DNA from: Nymphalis io
Taxonomy: Eukaryota; Arthropoda; Insecta; Lepidoptera; Nymphalidae
Reading direction: 5' to 3'
Assembly: GCF_905147045.1 (NCBI RefSeq)
Contig: NC_065906.1
Coordinates: 8,866,001 to 8,930,000, forward strand
DNA: 64,000 nucleotides
Made by a program: the position numbers and the translations under genes. Below, in pieces: positions 1 to 10,122 of this stretch. Within the stretch, counting starts at the first letter, position 1. Each line of letters begins with the position of its first letter. The notes under the pieces are model-generated. The model was not told where the DNA came from and searched no databases. It saw only the letters and a list, made by a program, of their open reading frames with translations.

Positions 1-154
1 AGTTTTTATTTTATATCCTCATAAAAGTATATAACAGACAGCCAATGTCCCACCAACATTGGAACCAAATTTCAGCACAGCAAATTCGTGTTCGGTCATT
101 AAATAGAACGAAAAAAATAGTACTCTAAAATATTATTAATATTAATATTTGCAG

Positions 155-271
155 GTATAAATGCGAACGCGATGCAGTTCTATGTGGGCGGCGTTTCTCA
201 CCCATGGAAGGTTCTTTGCAGTCCGTCGAATTTGGATCACGGTGTCCTCATTGTGGGATACGGCGTAAAAG
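155..271 (+). CDS. cathepsin F-like cysteine protease, penultimate coding exon (catalytic His)
   Basis: This exon encodes part of the C-terminal half of a papain-family (C1A) lysosomal cysteine protease. It opens after a TTTGCAG acceptor ending at 154. The first two bases complete a codon begun in an upstream exon outside the window. The reading is INANAMQFYVGG, then a Cys-containing stretch, then LDHGVLIVGYG, where the His is the catalytic histidine of the family. A GT donor follows at 272, with the exon ending on the first base of a codon. The INA-x-AMQFY and LDHGVLIVGYG blocks match cathepsin F better than cathepsin L or B; this assignment rests on known family motifs. Reading on past 272 is intron read-through. 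Upstream exons with the propeptide and catalytic Cys are not in the window. Confidence 0.9.
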
Positions 272-645
272 GTAAAAAAAAACCATTTGTTTTAATATCG
301 CCAAATATATTTAAAAAATTCAAAACTTTTCCTCCATATAACTCTTCTTTAAAATTTTTGAGAGCTTTAAATATTATTCTAGTTTGTAACCGAATTACTA
401 AAATTTCAATATCAATGTATTGAAGGAAGCATTTTAGAATTATTTACAAGTTTAATAAAATATAAACGGACCGGTTAACAAAATTTCGTTTTTCTGCATA
501 ATAATATCAATGATTTTTAAAAACATTCCAAGCCTATGTATGTATATTCCTTATACACGTTTATATATTCCTTAAGATGAGTTACAAGAAATGAAATGAA
601 AAGCTTTTTGTAATTAAATATTTATAATAATATATGGGATAAATC

Positions 646-655
646 ATATCAAAAA
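646..655. repeat. target-site duplication, left, of the intronic SINE
   Basis: ATATCAAAAA is repeated exactly at 977-986 on the other side of the SINE. This marks retrotransposition into the cathepsin intron. Confidence 0.85.
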
Positions 656-976
656 GCCGAGATGGCCCAGTGGTAAGAACGCGTGAATCTTAACATCGGT
701 TAAGATTCACGCGTGAACGTGGGTTCAAACCCGGGCAAGCACCTCTGAATTTACATGTGCTTAATTTCTGTTTATAATTCATCTCGTGCTTTTCGGTGAA
801 GGAAAACATCGTGAGGAAACCTGCATGTGTCTAATTTCATCGAAATTCTGCCACATGTGTATTCCACCAACCCGCACTGGAGCAGCGTGGTGGAATAAGC
901 TCCAAACCTTCTCCTCAAAAAAAAAAGGGAGAGGAGGCCTTAGCCCAGCAGTGGGAAATTTACAGGCTGTTACTGT
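656..976 (+). mobile_element. SINE family A, complete copy in cathepsin intron
   Basis: A tRNA-like head begins GCCGAGATGGCCCAGTGG (A-box-like) and includes the B-box-like GGTTCAAACCC. The body follows with the family blocks TCTCGTGCTT, GAGGAAACCTGCATG, CCACCAACCCGCA and GGCCTTAGCCCAGCAGTGGG, ending in CAGGCTGTTACTGT. It is flanked by a 10-bp target-site duplication, ATATCAAAAA, at 646-655 and 977-986. The head carries an extra inverted segment at 679-714, described under findings. The family resembles lepidopteran tRNA-derived SINEs such as Metulj; that name is from memory and not verified. Confidence 0.9.
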
Positions 977-1034
977 ATATCAAAAATATTTTTCTTTCGT
1001 GTTCTATAAACTTTATGTATTTTGCTCTCTTCAG

Positions 1035-1180
1035 ATTATCCTCTGTTCCACAAAACTCTTCCCTACTGGATCGTAAAGAATTCGTGGGGTAAGTCGTGGG
1101 GGGAGCAGGGTTACTACCGCGTTTATCGTGGCGACGGAACGTGTGGTGTCAACCAGATGGCCAGCAGCGCAGTTGTGTAA
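1035..1180 (+). CDS. cathepsin F-like cysteine protease, last coding exon (catalytic Asn, stop)
   Basis: This exon opens after a CTCTCTTCAG acceptor ending at 1034. Its first two bases join the final G of the previous exon, so the phases match exactly. It encodes DYPLFHKTLPYWIVKNSWG, in which the Asn and Trp of KNSWG are the active-site pair of papain-like proteases. It continues with WGEQGYYRVYRG, a Cys, and the terminal MASSAVV followed by TAA at 1178-1180. An ending in MASSAVV is characteristic of cathepsin F. The intron between the two exons (272-1034) is 763 bp and nearly half of it is one SINE. AATAAA-like signals appear only at 1991-2000, beyond another repeat, so the true 3' end is uncertain. 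Confidence 0.92.
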
Positions 1181-1512
1181 ACAACAATGTATGATCTGAT
1201 ATCAAGCTATTTTTTTTTCTTTATTATTTTAACAATAAGTGTCAATGTCGATTTTTTTATTGATCTTTTTATCATAAGTGTCGTAGTATCAATTATTTCT
1301 AAGCAAAATATTACACGTTAACTAAATAGACAATATATTCATTTATAAAACTGACATCCCTGGTTACTGGTTGATTCATAGAATTTGATTATATATAAAA
1401 GCTAACATCGGCTTGCTATCTATGGATCAGATTGCTACGTATAATATAATAGGGATAATAGGGTCTGGTATGAATATGTGGTGTTCTAGTGTTTCAGAAA
1501 TTGTAAATGTTA
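1181..1512. other. cathepsin 3' flank, no further gene seen
   Basis: AT-rich sequence follows the cathepsin stop codon, with T-runs and no strong poly(A) signal. Part of it is probably 3' UTR. No second reading frame with recognisable content is visible. Confidence 0.5.
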
Positions 1513-1795
1513 CCTTGTGGTAGGGCTTTGTGAAGGCCCGGATCGGTGGGTAACATCCAATCATCAGATAGTCTGCCGCTAAGCAGCAATGCTTAGTATT
1601 GTTGCGTTCCGGCTTGAAGAGTGAGTGAGCCAGTGTAACTACAAGCACAAGGGACATAACATCTCAGTTCCCAAGGTTGGTGGCGCATTGGCGATGGAAG
1701 GAATCTTTATTATTTCTTACATCGCCAATGTCTATGGTGGTGACCACTTACCATCAGGTGTACCAGTTGCTTTGCCTATAACATAAATTCTAGTA
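1513..1795 (+). repeat. repeat family D copy (sense)
   Basis: This is a member of an abundant interspersed repeat present at many places in the window. The shared blocks are GGTAGGGCTTTGTG, GTGAGTGAGCCAGTGTAA, CACAAGGGACATAACATCT, GGTTGGTGGCGCATTGGCGATG and CCACTTACCATCAGGTG. Better copies end in a short A-run on this strand, so it behaves like the 3' end of a retroelement. No coding capacity is visible. I cannot name the family with confidence. Confidence 0.75.
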
Positions 1796-2934
1796 TCCGG
1801 TAGCAAAACAAATCGTATTTTGAATATAATAACCGGGCATTATAAATAATCGATTATTATTGATCTACAATAACCATTCGTTAAATATAGTAACCGGGCA
1901 TAAATAGTTAATTTTCTCTTATAATAAACGTTAATTTTTATATTCACACAGATTTTTTAATCAATTTTTTGCAATAATTTTATTGTATATAATAAATAAA
2001 GTTATTTTTGTCTCTTTGTTTGGTCCAATGATATTAATTGAATTCGAATTTAAAAGAATCTCGAAATTTGAGGCTATTTTAGTTAAATTTTAGATGATGG
2101 AAGTTTTTCAATTATTTATAATGTAGAAAAAATTGATTATGACATTAAAAATATCGAATACTCTTATGAATTCTCTTATGCCTTATTTTTTTTCTTTTAC
2201 ATTTTTAAATAATACTTTTTTATACGTAATAATTTTCGTGCCATTCTTTTATATATCGAATATATTTGTTTATAACATTTTAATACGTTTGCGTTATTTT
2301 ATTTGCGTCATTGAAGAAAAAAATTACTCGTGTTCATGTTGCTAGTCTTAAAATTGTAATGTTTGACTTTTTTCACTCATTAATAATTTTTCGTTTCTTT
2401 AATGTCATAATGACAGGCGTCATTTAGATTTTAGCGATAAAAAAAAGTTTAATTAATTTAAAACAAATTTTCTAATGTTGAAATTTTTATAATGTTACTT
2501 AAAATTACTAAAAAGATAAAATATTTTTAGCAAAGTTTAAATAATAACAAGTAATATCTCTAGGTGCAATATTTATGTGTGATTACCGGCTTTAAACTAT
2601 TTCAACCTGTTGATTTTTATCCTACGTATACATTGTATAATAACTTAGAATTTAAGTCAACGATTTTTATACTTCATCAAAAGTTAATAAAGTTTCATAA
2701 GATAATTTTTGTTTTAATTTCATTGTACCCCAAATATAACACATAAATTATCAAATAATGTCTTATAATATATATGTATGTATTTCGAAATGGGGAGGGG
2801 GGTAGCTACGGCTATAGTTTAGTTTTTTAATTATCAAGTGACTTAAATAAATTTATAAATCTATAAAATTATTGAATATTTGTGAAACGTACCCGTTAGA
2901 TACAAATAGGACTCCATGGCCTCCGTGAAGGACT
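1796..2934. other. AT-rich intergenic sequence
   Basis: Very AT-rich. Short open frames here are low-complexity Phe/Ile/Tyr-rich translations with no recognisable domain. The phrase TAACCGGGCAT occurs twice between 1830 and 1900. Nothing else is supported. Confidence 0.6.
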
Positions 2935-3400
2935 AAAAAGTCATTTTCGCCAATATCAGGTGATATAAATATCACGTCCTTTGTAGTCCGAAGTGTCGAT
3001 ATGTTTTTTAAGTCTTACTGCGAGCTTAATAATGAAACTGCCACCCTCCGATACGATTTCACCATAGAAGGATAGAACTATAACGGGATCAAGTCTATAT
3101 AACGTATCTGCGTTCCCTCGGCAGAGCTCTCCTCAGGGGGCGCAATTTCACTCGCTAGTACCTACGGTAGTGCGACCCACCCCGGCTACATCCCTCATGG
3201 TCGTCTGAAATAAGACACGCGAGGTACCCCCACCTTAACCATCCACGGCAACGCCTCTAGCGTATGCTGGGCAGTGTCCAGGTTCGCACTACATTGGTGA
3301 CATATGTACGTCGCTTCGTGTTTAATCTTCCCCAGGTATTTTCAAAAACTACCATGATCGGGCATTACTTGTGAACGTCGTCTTATCCAGAACTTGAGGG
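2935..3400 (-). mobile_element. decayed R1-clade LINE, ORF2 C-terminal remnant
   Basis: Read on the minus strand, 3302 to about 3230 gives CHQC, then NLDTAQHTLEALPW. This matches the C-terminal zinc-finger region of R1-type non-LTR retrotransposons (C-x2-C, then DTAQHTLE-x-CPAW). The Cys expected before P is read as Leu, so the finger is broken. Further downstream on the same strand a phrase SFYGEIVSEG resembles the region after the finger. The block is clearly richer in GC than its surroundings and contains stops in all frames. The sequence at 3400-3620 is GC-richer too but I could not assign it. Confidence 0.6.
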
Positions 3401-3714
3401 CCGGCAGGATCGGTCCAACGATACGTTTGCGCTGGTACCGATCCTCGCGCCACTACGCTAAAGTTCTATGTTCCCACCGATTCAATGCAAAAGAGTGCGA
3501 TGTCCCTATTTTATTTATAACTACCACTATCTCTATCCGTGAACACCATAAGAGACGACTAAGGGAATTTTTGGGTAAACACCATCTATCACTCGAGTAT
3601 TTAAGCGTTTAAATCTCTCATATTTTTTGCGAATGTAAATTTTGGAAGTTCCGATTAAGGTTTTTGTGATATATTAATGAGCCGAAGTAACCCGAGGAAT
3701 GCGAGTTCTAAACT

Positions 3715-3895
3715 AAACCGGGCAAGCATCACTAAATTATTATGCGCAATATGTGTTTATAATTTACATTGCGCTTGGTGGTAATTGAAAATAACATGAA
3801 ACCTACATGTTTCGGACAAAAGTCTTCCTTATATCCTTCCACAAAAGGGAGACGAGGGCTTAGCCAAGCAGTGAGACATTTACCGGTTTTTCAAA
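3715..3895 (+). repeat. decayed SINE family A copy
   Basis: Recognisable blocks appear in the correct order: CCGGGCAAGCATCACT, TGTGTTTATAATT, GAAACCTACATG, and GAGGGCTTAGCCAAGCAGTG. It is heavily diverged and has no flanking duplication. Confidence 0.6.
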
Positions 3896-4667
3896 GTTGA
3901 TAACAAAATGAATAAAACACTAAAATTATTATACATTCTGCGTATTCGATAAGGTATATCTTAAAATCCCCGTGCAAGGTTCTTAACATAATAGGAAATA
4001 TTAAGTAATGAATTAAACGACGTGGTACCTGTGAAATAGTATATCGTGTTACACTTAGCTAGCGACGCTTACACGGTGTCATTTTCCCACTCAATGTTAA
4101 GGGGCTTTACATCTCGTCTATTGTTAAAGTGAGAGGTTCATTAGCGTATTTTAGCGTTTATTATCTTATTAAAGAAACCCTGAGGCGGCATATAGTATAC
4201 ACATACTTAGTACTCTAACAGATTAAATAAAAAAATGTAGTCCAGAACATAAGCAGAATTTAATTAATGTAAAATATTGATTTAAATATATTTAATGCTC
4301 AAAGCTAAAACTATTTTTTTAAGTTGTTCGGTTTTATCTCGCTATCTCTCAAAAATGATATGTAATATTTTTTATACATGTCTTTGATTATTATAATTTG
4401 CACGTAGACAAATATTTCTCCATTCCTCTACCGTTATGGCAAATTAAATCTTTCCTCAGCTAATATGACGTTTAATTATTATTGTATCATTGGTTTATAA
4501 ATAGTTTTAGCTTTTTTGAGACGTAAGTTTTCACTTTCTCCCATATATTTTAATATGTAAATAACTAATTACTAACAAAAGAATATAATAAATGACACTT
4601 CTAACGCTAATTGTGCAAGAATTCGAGGCACATGGTAGCTAATGCAAGCTGGTTTATTTATTTTTTA

Positions 4668-4868
4668 CACTTAATAGGCCAGCGTTTGACCGTTGATTTG
4701 CCTGATGTTAAGCATCGGCACAGTCTAGGATGTAGCACGCTTGCCTATGAGAAACCTGCTTACTCTGGATTTGAAGACACCAACGTTGTACCTATCAGGA
4801 AATACGGTTCCAGTTTCGCAGTGCGAATGATGAATGTAGATTCAAAGCGCTTCGTATTTAGGCTTTAG
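4668..4868 (-). mobile_element. LINE ORF2 C-terminal fragment (CR1/jockey-like), copy 1
   Basis: This is a close relative of the segment at 43458-43685 and shares long blocks such as GACACCAACNTTGTACCTATC and TCGCAGTGCGAATGATGAAT. Relative to that copy it lacks about 20 bp in the middle. The other copy encodes the ORF2 tail of a CR1/jockey-like LINE on the minus strand; this one is broken. Confidence 0.6.
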
Positions 4869-5084
4869 TCACTGTCTGTATTACGCTACTACAAATGGTA
4901 AAAACGTCTCCAAACTGATATACCTGTACGTAATTTAATACAAGATTTAATTACATCAATCAATGCATCAAATCCGCAATCGTTTAAACGTCAAACTTAT
5001 AATAAATAATTAATCGAAGTTGGTATTATTGACATTAGTATCCGGGCACTGTAAGAAATTAACCACTCTCACATCGTCAATACG

Positions 5085-5250
5085 CCGTTAACTTTGGGTC
5101 CTTTGTGCCTGTAGTTACACTGGCTCACTCGCTCTTTAAACCGGTTACAACAATTATGAGTCCCTACTAAAAATTGTTGCTTGGCTGTGGAATATGTAAT
5201 GTATGGGTGGTAAACTACCCAGGCGGGCTTGAACAAAACCACCAATTAGT
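5085..5250 (-). repeat. repeat family D fragment
   Basis: Reverse-orientation blocks are CCTTTGTGCCTGTAGTTAC, ACTGGCTCACTCGC and GGTGGTAAACTACCCAGGCGG. The fragment is diverged and truncated. Confidence 0.65.
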
Positions 5251-5579
5251 TAAAATTCAATATTTGTAAAATAGTTTAAACAAAAAAAGAACTTGATTTT
5301 GAAAACTTTTAGCGATAGGATCGCTATATTTGTATTCCATCTGAGATTATAGTAGGTAAGTGTGACACACTTATTATAATGAAGACATAATAGGTACTAT
5401 TAAGGTTCCATAATGTGTGAAAAATGTTTATGTACTTTACTCAAGGTTGGTTATCTTCTAAGCACGTAAACACTATGTTGATTTTTAATCTGCAACTCAA
5501 AGCATGAATTTTAAATCATTACAAACTTAGAAATGCCATAATTTGCATCAGTGTCTTTGATTCATTTCATTTCTTTTCC

Positions 5580-5609
5580 AACCATCTACCTCAAATGAGG
5601 TAGATGGTT
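5580..5609. repeat. perfect inverted repeat, 14-bp arms
   Basis: AACCATCTACCTCA at 5580-5593 is followed by a 2-base spacer and its exact reverse complement at 5596-5609. Confidence 0.9.
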
Positions 5610-6724
5610 CAAAAGAAGTTTTCAATATAATCATATTCCTTTCGTCTTTATAACTAGTGTTCCTTCAGTGGTTCATAATCATCATCATTGAAATTTGAGA
5701 AAAATAGAAAAATTTGCATTGGTTGATTTTTTCCACTATTATTTCCATTTTGTTCTGTACTGGTCTTTGCCTATTTATATTTGTATATGTATTTAGTTTT
5801 AATGGTAATATGAAAACATTTTTTTGTACATATATATTAACATGACCCGAATAGAGAATAGTCAACATCCTACACTGGAGTCGAAAACAAGATCGTTACA
5901 AATCGATCTATTTTATCAAGTTAGTATCTATGACGTAATTCAATAATAGTTCGTGTAGCTTGTAATTCAATAGAACGCCTAGACTGAGAAAGCACTGAAT
6001 ATCTAGTATAGTATACAAGTAGATGTCTAGGTATTGTGCAGCCGAGGCCGAGAAAGTGGGACGTCGAATGTACTCGCGAAATGGGGTTAGCTGCATAAAT
6101 ATATATGCAGATAAAATTTGTAAAGAACTTTTTAACTGAATTTTTAGGTAGTACTTAAAATTAAGCTAGTTAAAATTAGGTTTGATTGCCTGTCGGCATT
6201 TTTATGTTTTTTTTTTTTATATACGTAATAAATAAATCAAGTGTCAGAATGGAAATGAATAGCTAAGTAATACATGTACTGTATGGGAAAATAAAGAAGA
6301 ATATACATCTGCATAAAATCAGGTCCATACTAAGGGGTTGATTATAATAATTTTATTATACTTGAAGTTAAACATTAAGAACGTAGTAATAAGATATGTG
6401 AAACCTGGAGTTATTTAACAATAATAAAACCGAAATAGTCATTTTAAAAGAATCTTCTTTTAAATTATTATTATTTCATCAGGTAAAGTAAGTTCTTGTA
6501 ATTTTTTTTAGTAAGTTTCTCAGATGTTGTGTCTAAAAGTCGACTAATAAGATTCTCGACATTGTGTGCATAGGGCGTGTGAAAACTAATAGATATTTAA
6601 GGAAAATAGGAATTTGATAAGGACTAGTAGTCATTATCAACAAAAAAAATGTGATATGTTGTGTAGAATATATTATTTAGAATAAAGGGCTTTCCACTGG
6701 CTTTATTACGAGGGGATTTCTGAG

Positions 6725-6766
6725 AGCACATATACACAATGTATGTTACATTTGTGTATATGTGCT
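6725..6766. repeat. inverted repeat, 13-bp arms
   Basis: AGCACATATACAC at 6725-6737 pairs exactly with GTGTATATGTGCT at 6754-6766. The 16-base loop can pair further (TGTA/TACA). Confidence 0.85.
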
Positions 6767-6919
6767 GATGCTAACCGTTCAAATCGCAAAATTGATTAAT
6801 AGCTGCCAACCAAGCCGTGCACCGTTCGACTCAATTGATTAGTAAATGGTATATATATTATAGACTGGGTCGGATCTAGAGATGGCGAAAGCAGAGATGG
6901 ATCTCCTCAGATGTTTGTG

Positions 6920-7012
6920 ATTAATAATAAGTTCCTGGGCGAACGAGCTTCCCAGGACCTCGGTATCTGTGGCCTTATACCCCCAGTCACCAGACCAACG
7001 AGATAGTCATGG
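6920..7012 (-). repeat. SINE family C head fragment
   Basis: On the minus strand it reads CTATCTCGTTGGTCTGGTGAC, then AAGGCCACAGATACCGAGG and TCCTGGG. This is the tRNA-like head of the SINE that is complete at 53436-53807. The body is missing. Confidence 0.6.
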
Positions 7013-7567
7013 ATATTATTGTAATGCAAGGAATGATATGTTTATTTTATTAATGAAAGTTGTATATTTTTATTTGTATTACACCATATTTATTCATCGC
7101 TTTTTTTTGATTATAAATTCTTTCAATATCTACTAATTAATTGTATCTCATCTGTCGAGTGTTTCGTAACGGCCAATTATGTTTTTGACGTTATCAATTT
7201 TGAAGCAAACATACTTTTACTTGTCTACTTTAAAAAAATATTTGAAGCCTTTCACTTAGTTGCACGTCCTCTCAGTATTAAAATCCAAGCCTGACTGACT
7301 GTTTTACTGATATAGACTGACTGACTGACCTGTCTGATGTAGATTAGTCATAAACGTTTATATTTACGCCTTATGGTCCTGTTTACGCCTTATGCTCAGC
7401 CTGTCGTTTCAAGATTGGCACACAGGTTAAAACGGATCTCCAACAGTTATCCTAATCGAATTAGTTATACGAATTACTTACGTACGATATGGTTCAAATG
7501 TTGTAATTTTATTTGTTCATAAATATATATTTTTTGTTTTTGTATATTTTTATAATTCTCTTTTACT

Positions 7568-7866
7568 TTTTTTTTTTTTTATAGAATAGGAAGGTGGACG
7601 AGCATGTGGGCCACCTGATGGTAAGTGGTCACCAAACGCCCATAGACATTGGCATTGTAAGAAATGTCAACCATCGCTTATAGCCAATGCGCCACCAACC
7701 TTGGGAACTAAGATTTTATGTCCCTTGTGCCTGTAATTACACTGGCTCACTCACCCTACAAACCGGAACACAACAATATCAAGTATTGCTGTTTTGCGGT
7801 AGAATATCTGATGAGTACCTACCCAGACGAGCTTGCACAAAGCCCTACCACCAGTATCACTGGATG
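7568..7866 (-). repeat. repeat family D copy, near full length
   Basis: It starts on the + strand with a T-run (7568-7580), which is an A-tail on the minus strand. The blocks that follow are AGGAAGGTGGACGAGCATGTG, CCACCTGATGGTAAGTGGTC, GCGCCACCAACCTTGGGAAC, CCCTTGTGCCTGTAATTACA and AGCCCTACCACCAG. The 62-codon open frame inside it is a shadow of the repeat. A tail plus no coding frame fits a truncated or non-autonomous retroelement. Confidence 0.8.
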
Positions 7867-9054
7867 AGTTTATAGATTGATAATTTAGATAGATAGCTTA
7901 TCTGGATATCTTTCTTTTAATAAATATCTTCTTTTTATAAAATATTGTCATTGTTATAGATACAAAGAAATAAAGTTAATCGTCTAACCGCGTTTTACAC
8001 TGTTAATCTTAAGATATACATTTTTAATTTTATTGATGCAGCCGAAGGGATTTATTATTACTTTTTTTCTTAGTAAATAAGAATGAATGTTTCTATACGT
8101 ATTTTTCTTTTAATCAAAACGTTTTATGTAGAGCTCTATACAACTAATGCGAAGCTTGAACGGGTAGCTAGTAGCGTAAGAGACGAAAGCTTTATACGTT
8201 TTGAAGGGAAACTACTATTAGTGTAAAAATTAGGATATGAATGATTTTTTCATTGATGATTGAACCCTGGATTTCATTGTAATTTTATGTAAAAATGCAT
8301 GCAAAAAGAATCTTAGTCCATTTATATGACCGCACAATCCATCCAATTTAAATTCGTATTTACATTTAAATTCCACAGACCGCTTACCGACCAGTGTTCA
8401 AGCTGGACCTATTCAGATTTCATTCCAGTTTCCAATAATTTGAAGCATGTTTAAAAGGATTACTGTGTACCATTTGATAGAATTGATAGCAAAGTTTCAA
8501 TATATAATCGATTTGGGAAGGCGAAGTTTGTGTCGTAATATTGATTTCGTCTTCTCTTTTCTTATCTCGATTATTAGAAAAGTGATCAGTTATCGAAAAA
8601 TTAGAATATCGTATTACAAAATATATGTTTTACATTAATAGTGTTAATCTTTGTTTATAATGAATAATAGGGATAAAAGTGCAATATTTTTGTATCTTAA
8701 TATTTCCATTTTCATCGTGTTCAATGAATTTCTGTATTTTTGCAATTATTCAGCGAGTATTATACAATTGCGTAAACTTTTGTCGACAACTTAATATAAT
8801 TACTGAAACTTTTGTTACACAAATGATTAATATTATGAATATGAATGATGAGAAAGAGTACCGACTGACTTCTTTGTCGTATTGAATTTAATCTTCTAAA
8901 ATGAGTCTTATTGAATAAAGTATATTTTGGTTTTGATTTTGAAAACTTGCTAAATTTTCTTTTTGTACAAGTACAAGTTTATGTTAACCAGTCTTTAATT
9001 AAGTGATAACTTAATTCAATTGGACGGTCTTAAAAGAAGGTTCAAGAGTGTACT
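7867..9054. other. AT-rich intergenic sequence
   Basis: No gene is supported. Position 8145-8175 holds a degenerate GCGAAGCTTGAACGGGTAGC tail like those ending common lepidopteran dispersed repeats. At 8910-8940 AATAAAGTATATTTTGGTTTTG resembles another dispersed-repeat tail that recurs near 47175. Confidence 0.5.
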
Positions 9055-9155
9055 TATATTAAAGGCCGGCAACATACTTGCAAGCTTTTCGGTGTGGCCG
9101 ATATCCATGAGCGGTGGTAGTAATTTTCCATAAGATAAGCTTCCTGCATGTTTGT
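9055..9155 (+). repeat. dispersed repeat fragment
   Basis: AAAGGCCGGCAACATACTTGC, GGTGTGGCCGATATCCATGAG and a GGTGGTAG block form a pattern I know as a common lepidopteran interspersed repeat. It is short and truncated, with no coding content. Confidence 0.5.
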
Positions 9156-9644
9156 TCGCTTTTAAATAAAAAATATTTCCTAATATTACTTATATTAAAT
9201 ATTATGATTATGTAACTATTTTGTTTTATTAATGCTAAAGTTACTTTAACTGTTTGTTTATTACCTTCTCACGACTTAAAAACTAAACCGCTTTTATTGA
9301 AGTTAAACAACTAGGAAACCTACGGGTGGGATAAAGTATAAAAATTAAGATATTTATTGATGAGATGGAACATGGTATATATGGAATATGTAAATTTATG
9401 CCTTCACGCATCATTCATCTGATTGAGTCACGCTTTGCACTGTTGCTGATGGAACTGTAATTTATAAATAATATTAAAGTCGCTTTGTAACCCATTATCT
9501 TATTAATCTTAGCTTTTAGATAATTAATTTTTTTTATTGAATATAGACATTGAACGTAAGTTATACATTGCATCTTAAAATTTAAAATGTAACTATTGCC
9601 AATTTAAAATATTTCCCCATTATACTAAGCACTGCTCTTTATGC

Positions 9645-9740
9645 TACCAGCAATACCGCGCCTCAGTAGCCGCATCTGACCGGAAGAGGTGCACTCGCTC
9701 GCGCGAACGTTCTACATTTTATGTTTAATACACCGAGGAG
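9645..9740. promoter_or_regulatory. GC-richer patch upstream of the coiled-coil gene, possible promoter or 5' exon
   Basis: This patch stands out as GC- and CpG-rich (GCCGCATCTGACCGG, CGCTCGCGCGAACG) in AT-rich DNA, about 400 bp upstream of the coiled-coil reading frame. It contains CTCAGTAGC, which resembles an arthropod initiator (TCAGT). There is no TATA box at the right distance that I can see. The assignment is inference. Confidence 0.3.
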
Positions 9741-10122
9741 GCACGTAATTGAAAGAGCTCGCTGAAGACTGATTTTTCAATGAGAAAATGAAAATGTTTT
9801 TCTTCCTTCCTTTTTTTATCTGAATTGAAATAATTCAAATTATGAGAAATATTTCCATTGATATAATGCAGAGAATAAAGGCAAAATTATATCCTATGAC
9901 GTTATGATATTTGTCATCGACAATTTCAATTATTCAATGAGACGCTCACTAGGCGGCCATATGTATTATATTTAAAACGTTTATAGTTTGACATATTAAA
10001 ATTTTTATATTAAAATAAAAATAATCTGTTTTGGTCTACTTACTTTTGAAATATTTTAGTTGAATATAAGTGTTTTTAGCAAAATTTTTAACCCTGATAG
10101 AGCAAAATATATTAAACACAAA

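Larger units (their letters stand above)
5251..6915. other. AT-rich intergenic sequence with two strong hairpins
   Basis: No gene is supported. The stretch contains a perfect 14-bp inverted repeat at 5580-5609 and a 13-bp one at 6725-6766, both listed separately. Short open frames on the minus strand at 5665-5868 and 5908-6096 have no recognisable content. Confidence 0.55.

Noticed and set aside
172..423. 83-codon open frame starting at MQFYVGG
   Set aside because: It is the cathepsin exon plus intron read-through. The exon ends at 271 at a GT donor, and the phase matches the next exon at 1035.
656..730. A tRNA gene at the SINE heads
   Set aside because: The A- and B-box words belong to SINEs with bodies and target duplications. 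No cloverleaf with a proper acceptor stem is seen.
10060..10122. Extension of the coiled-coil protein to an N-terminal start at 10060
   Set aside because: The codon at 10060 is TTG, not ATG. It would only be coding if an upstream exon is spliced at 10059.
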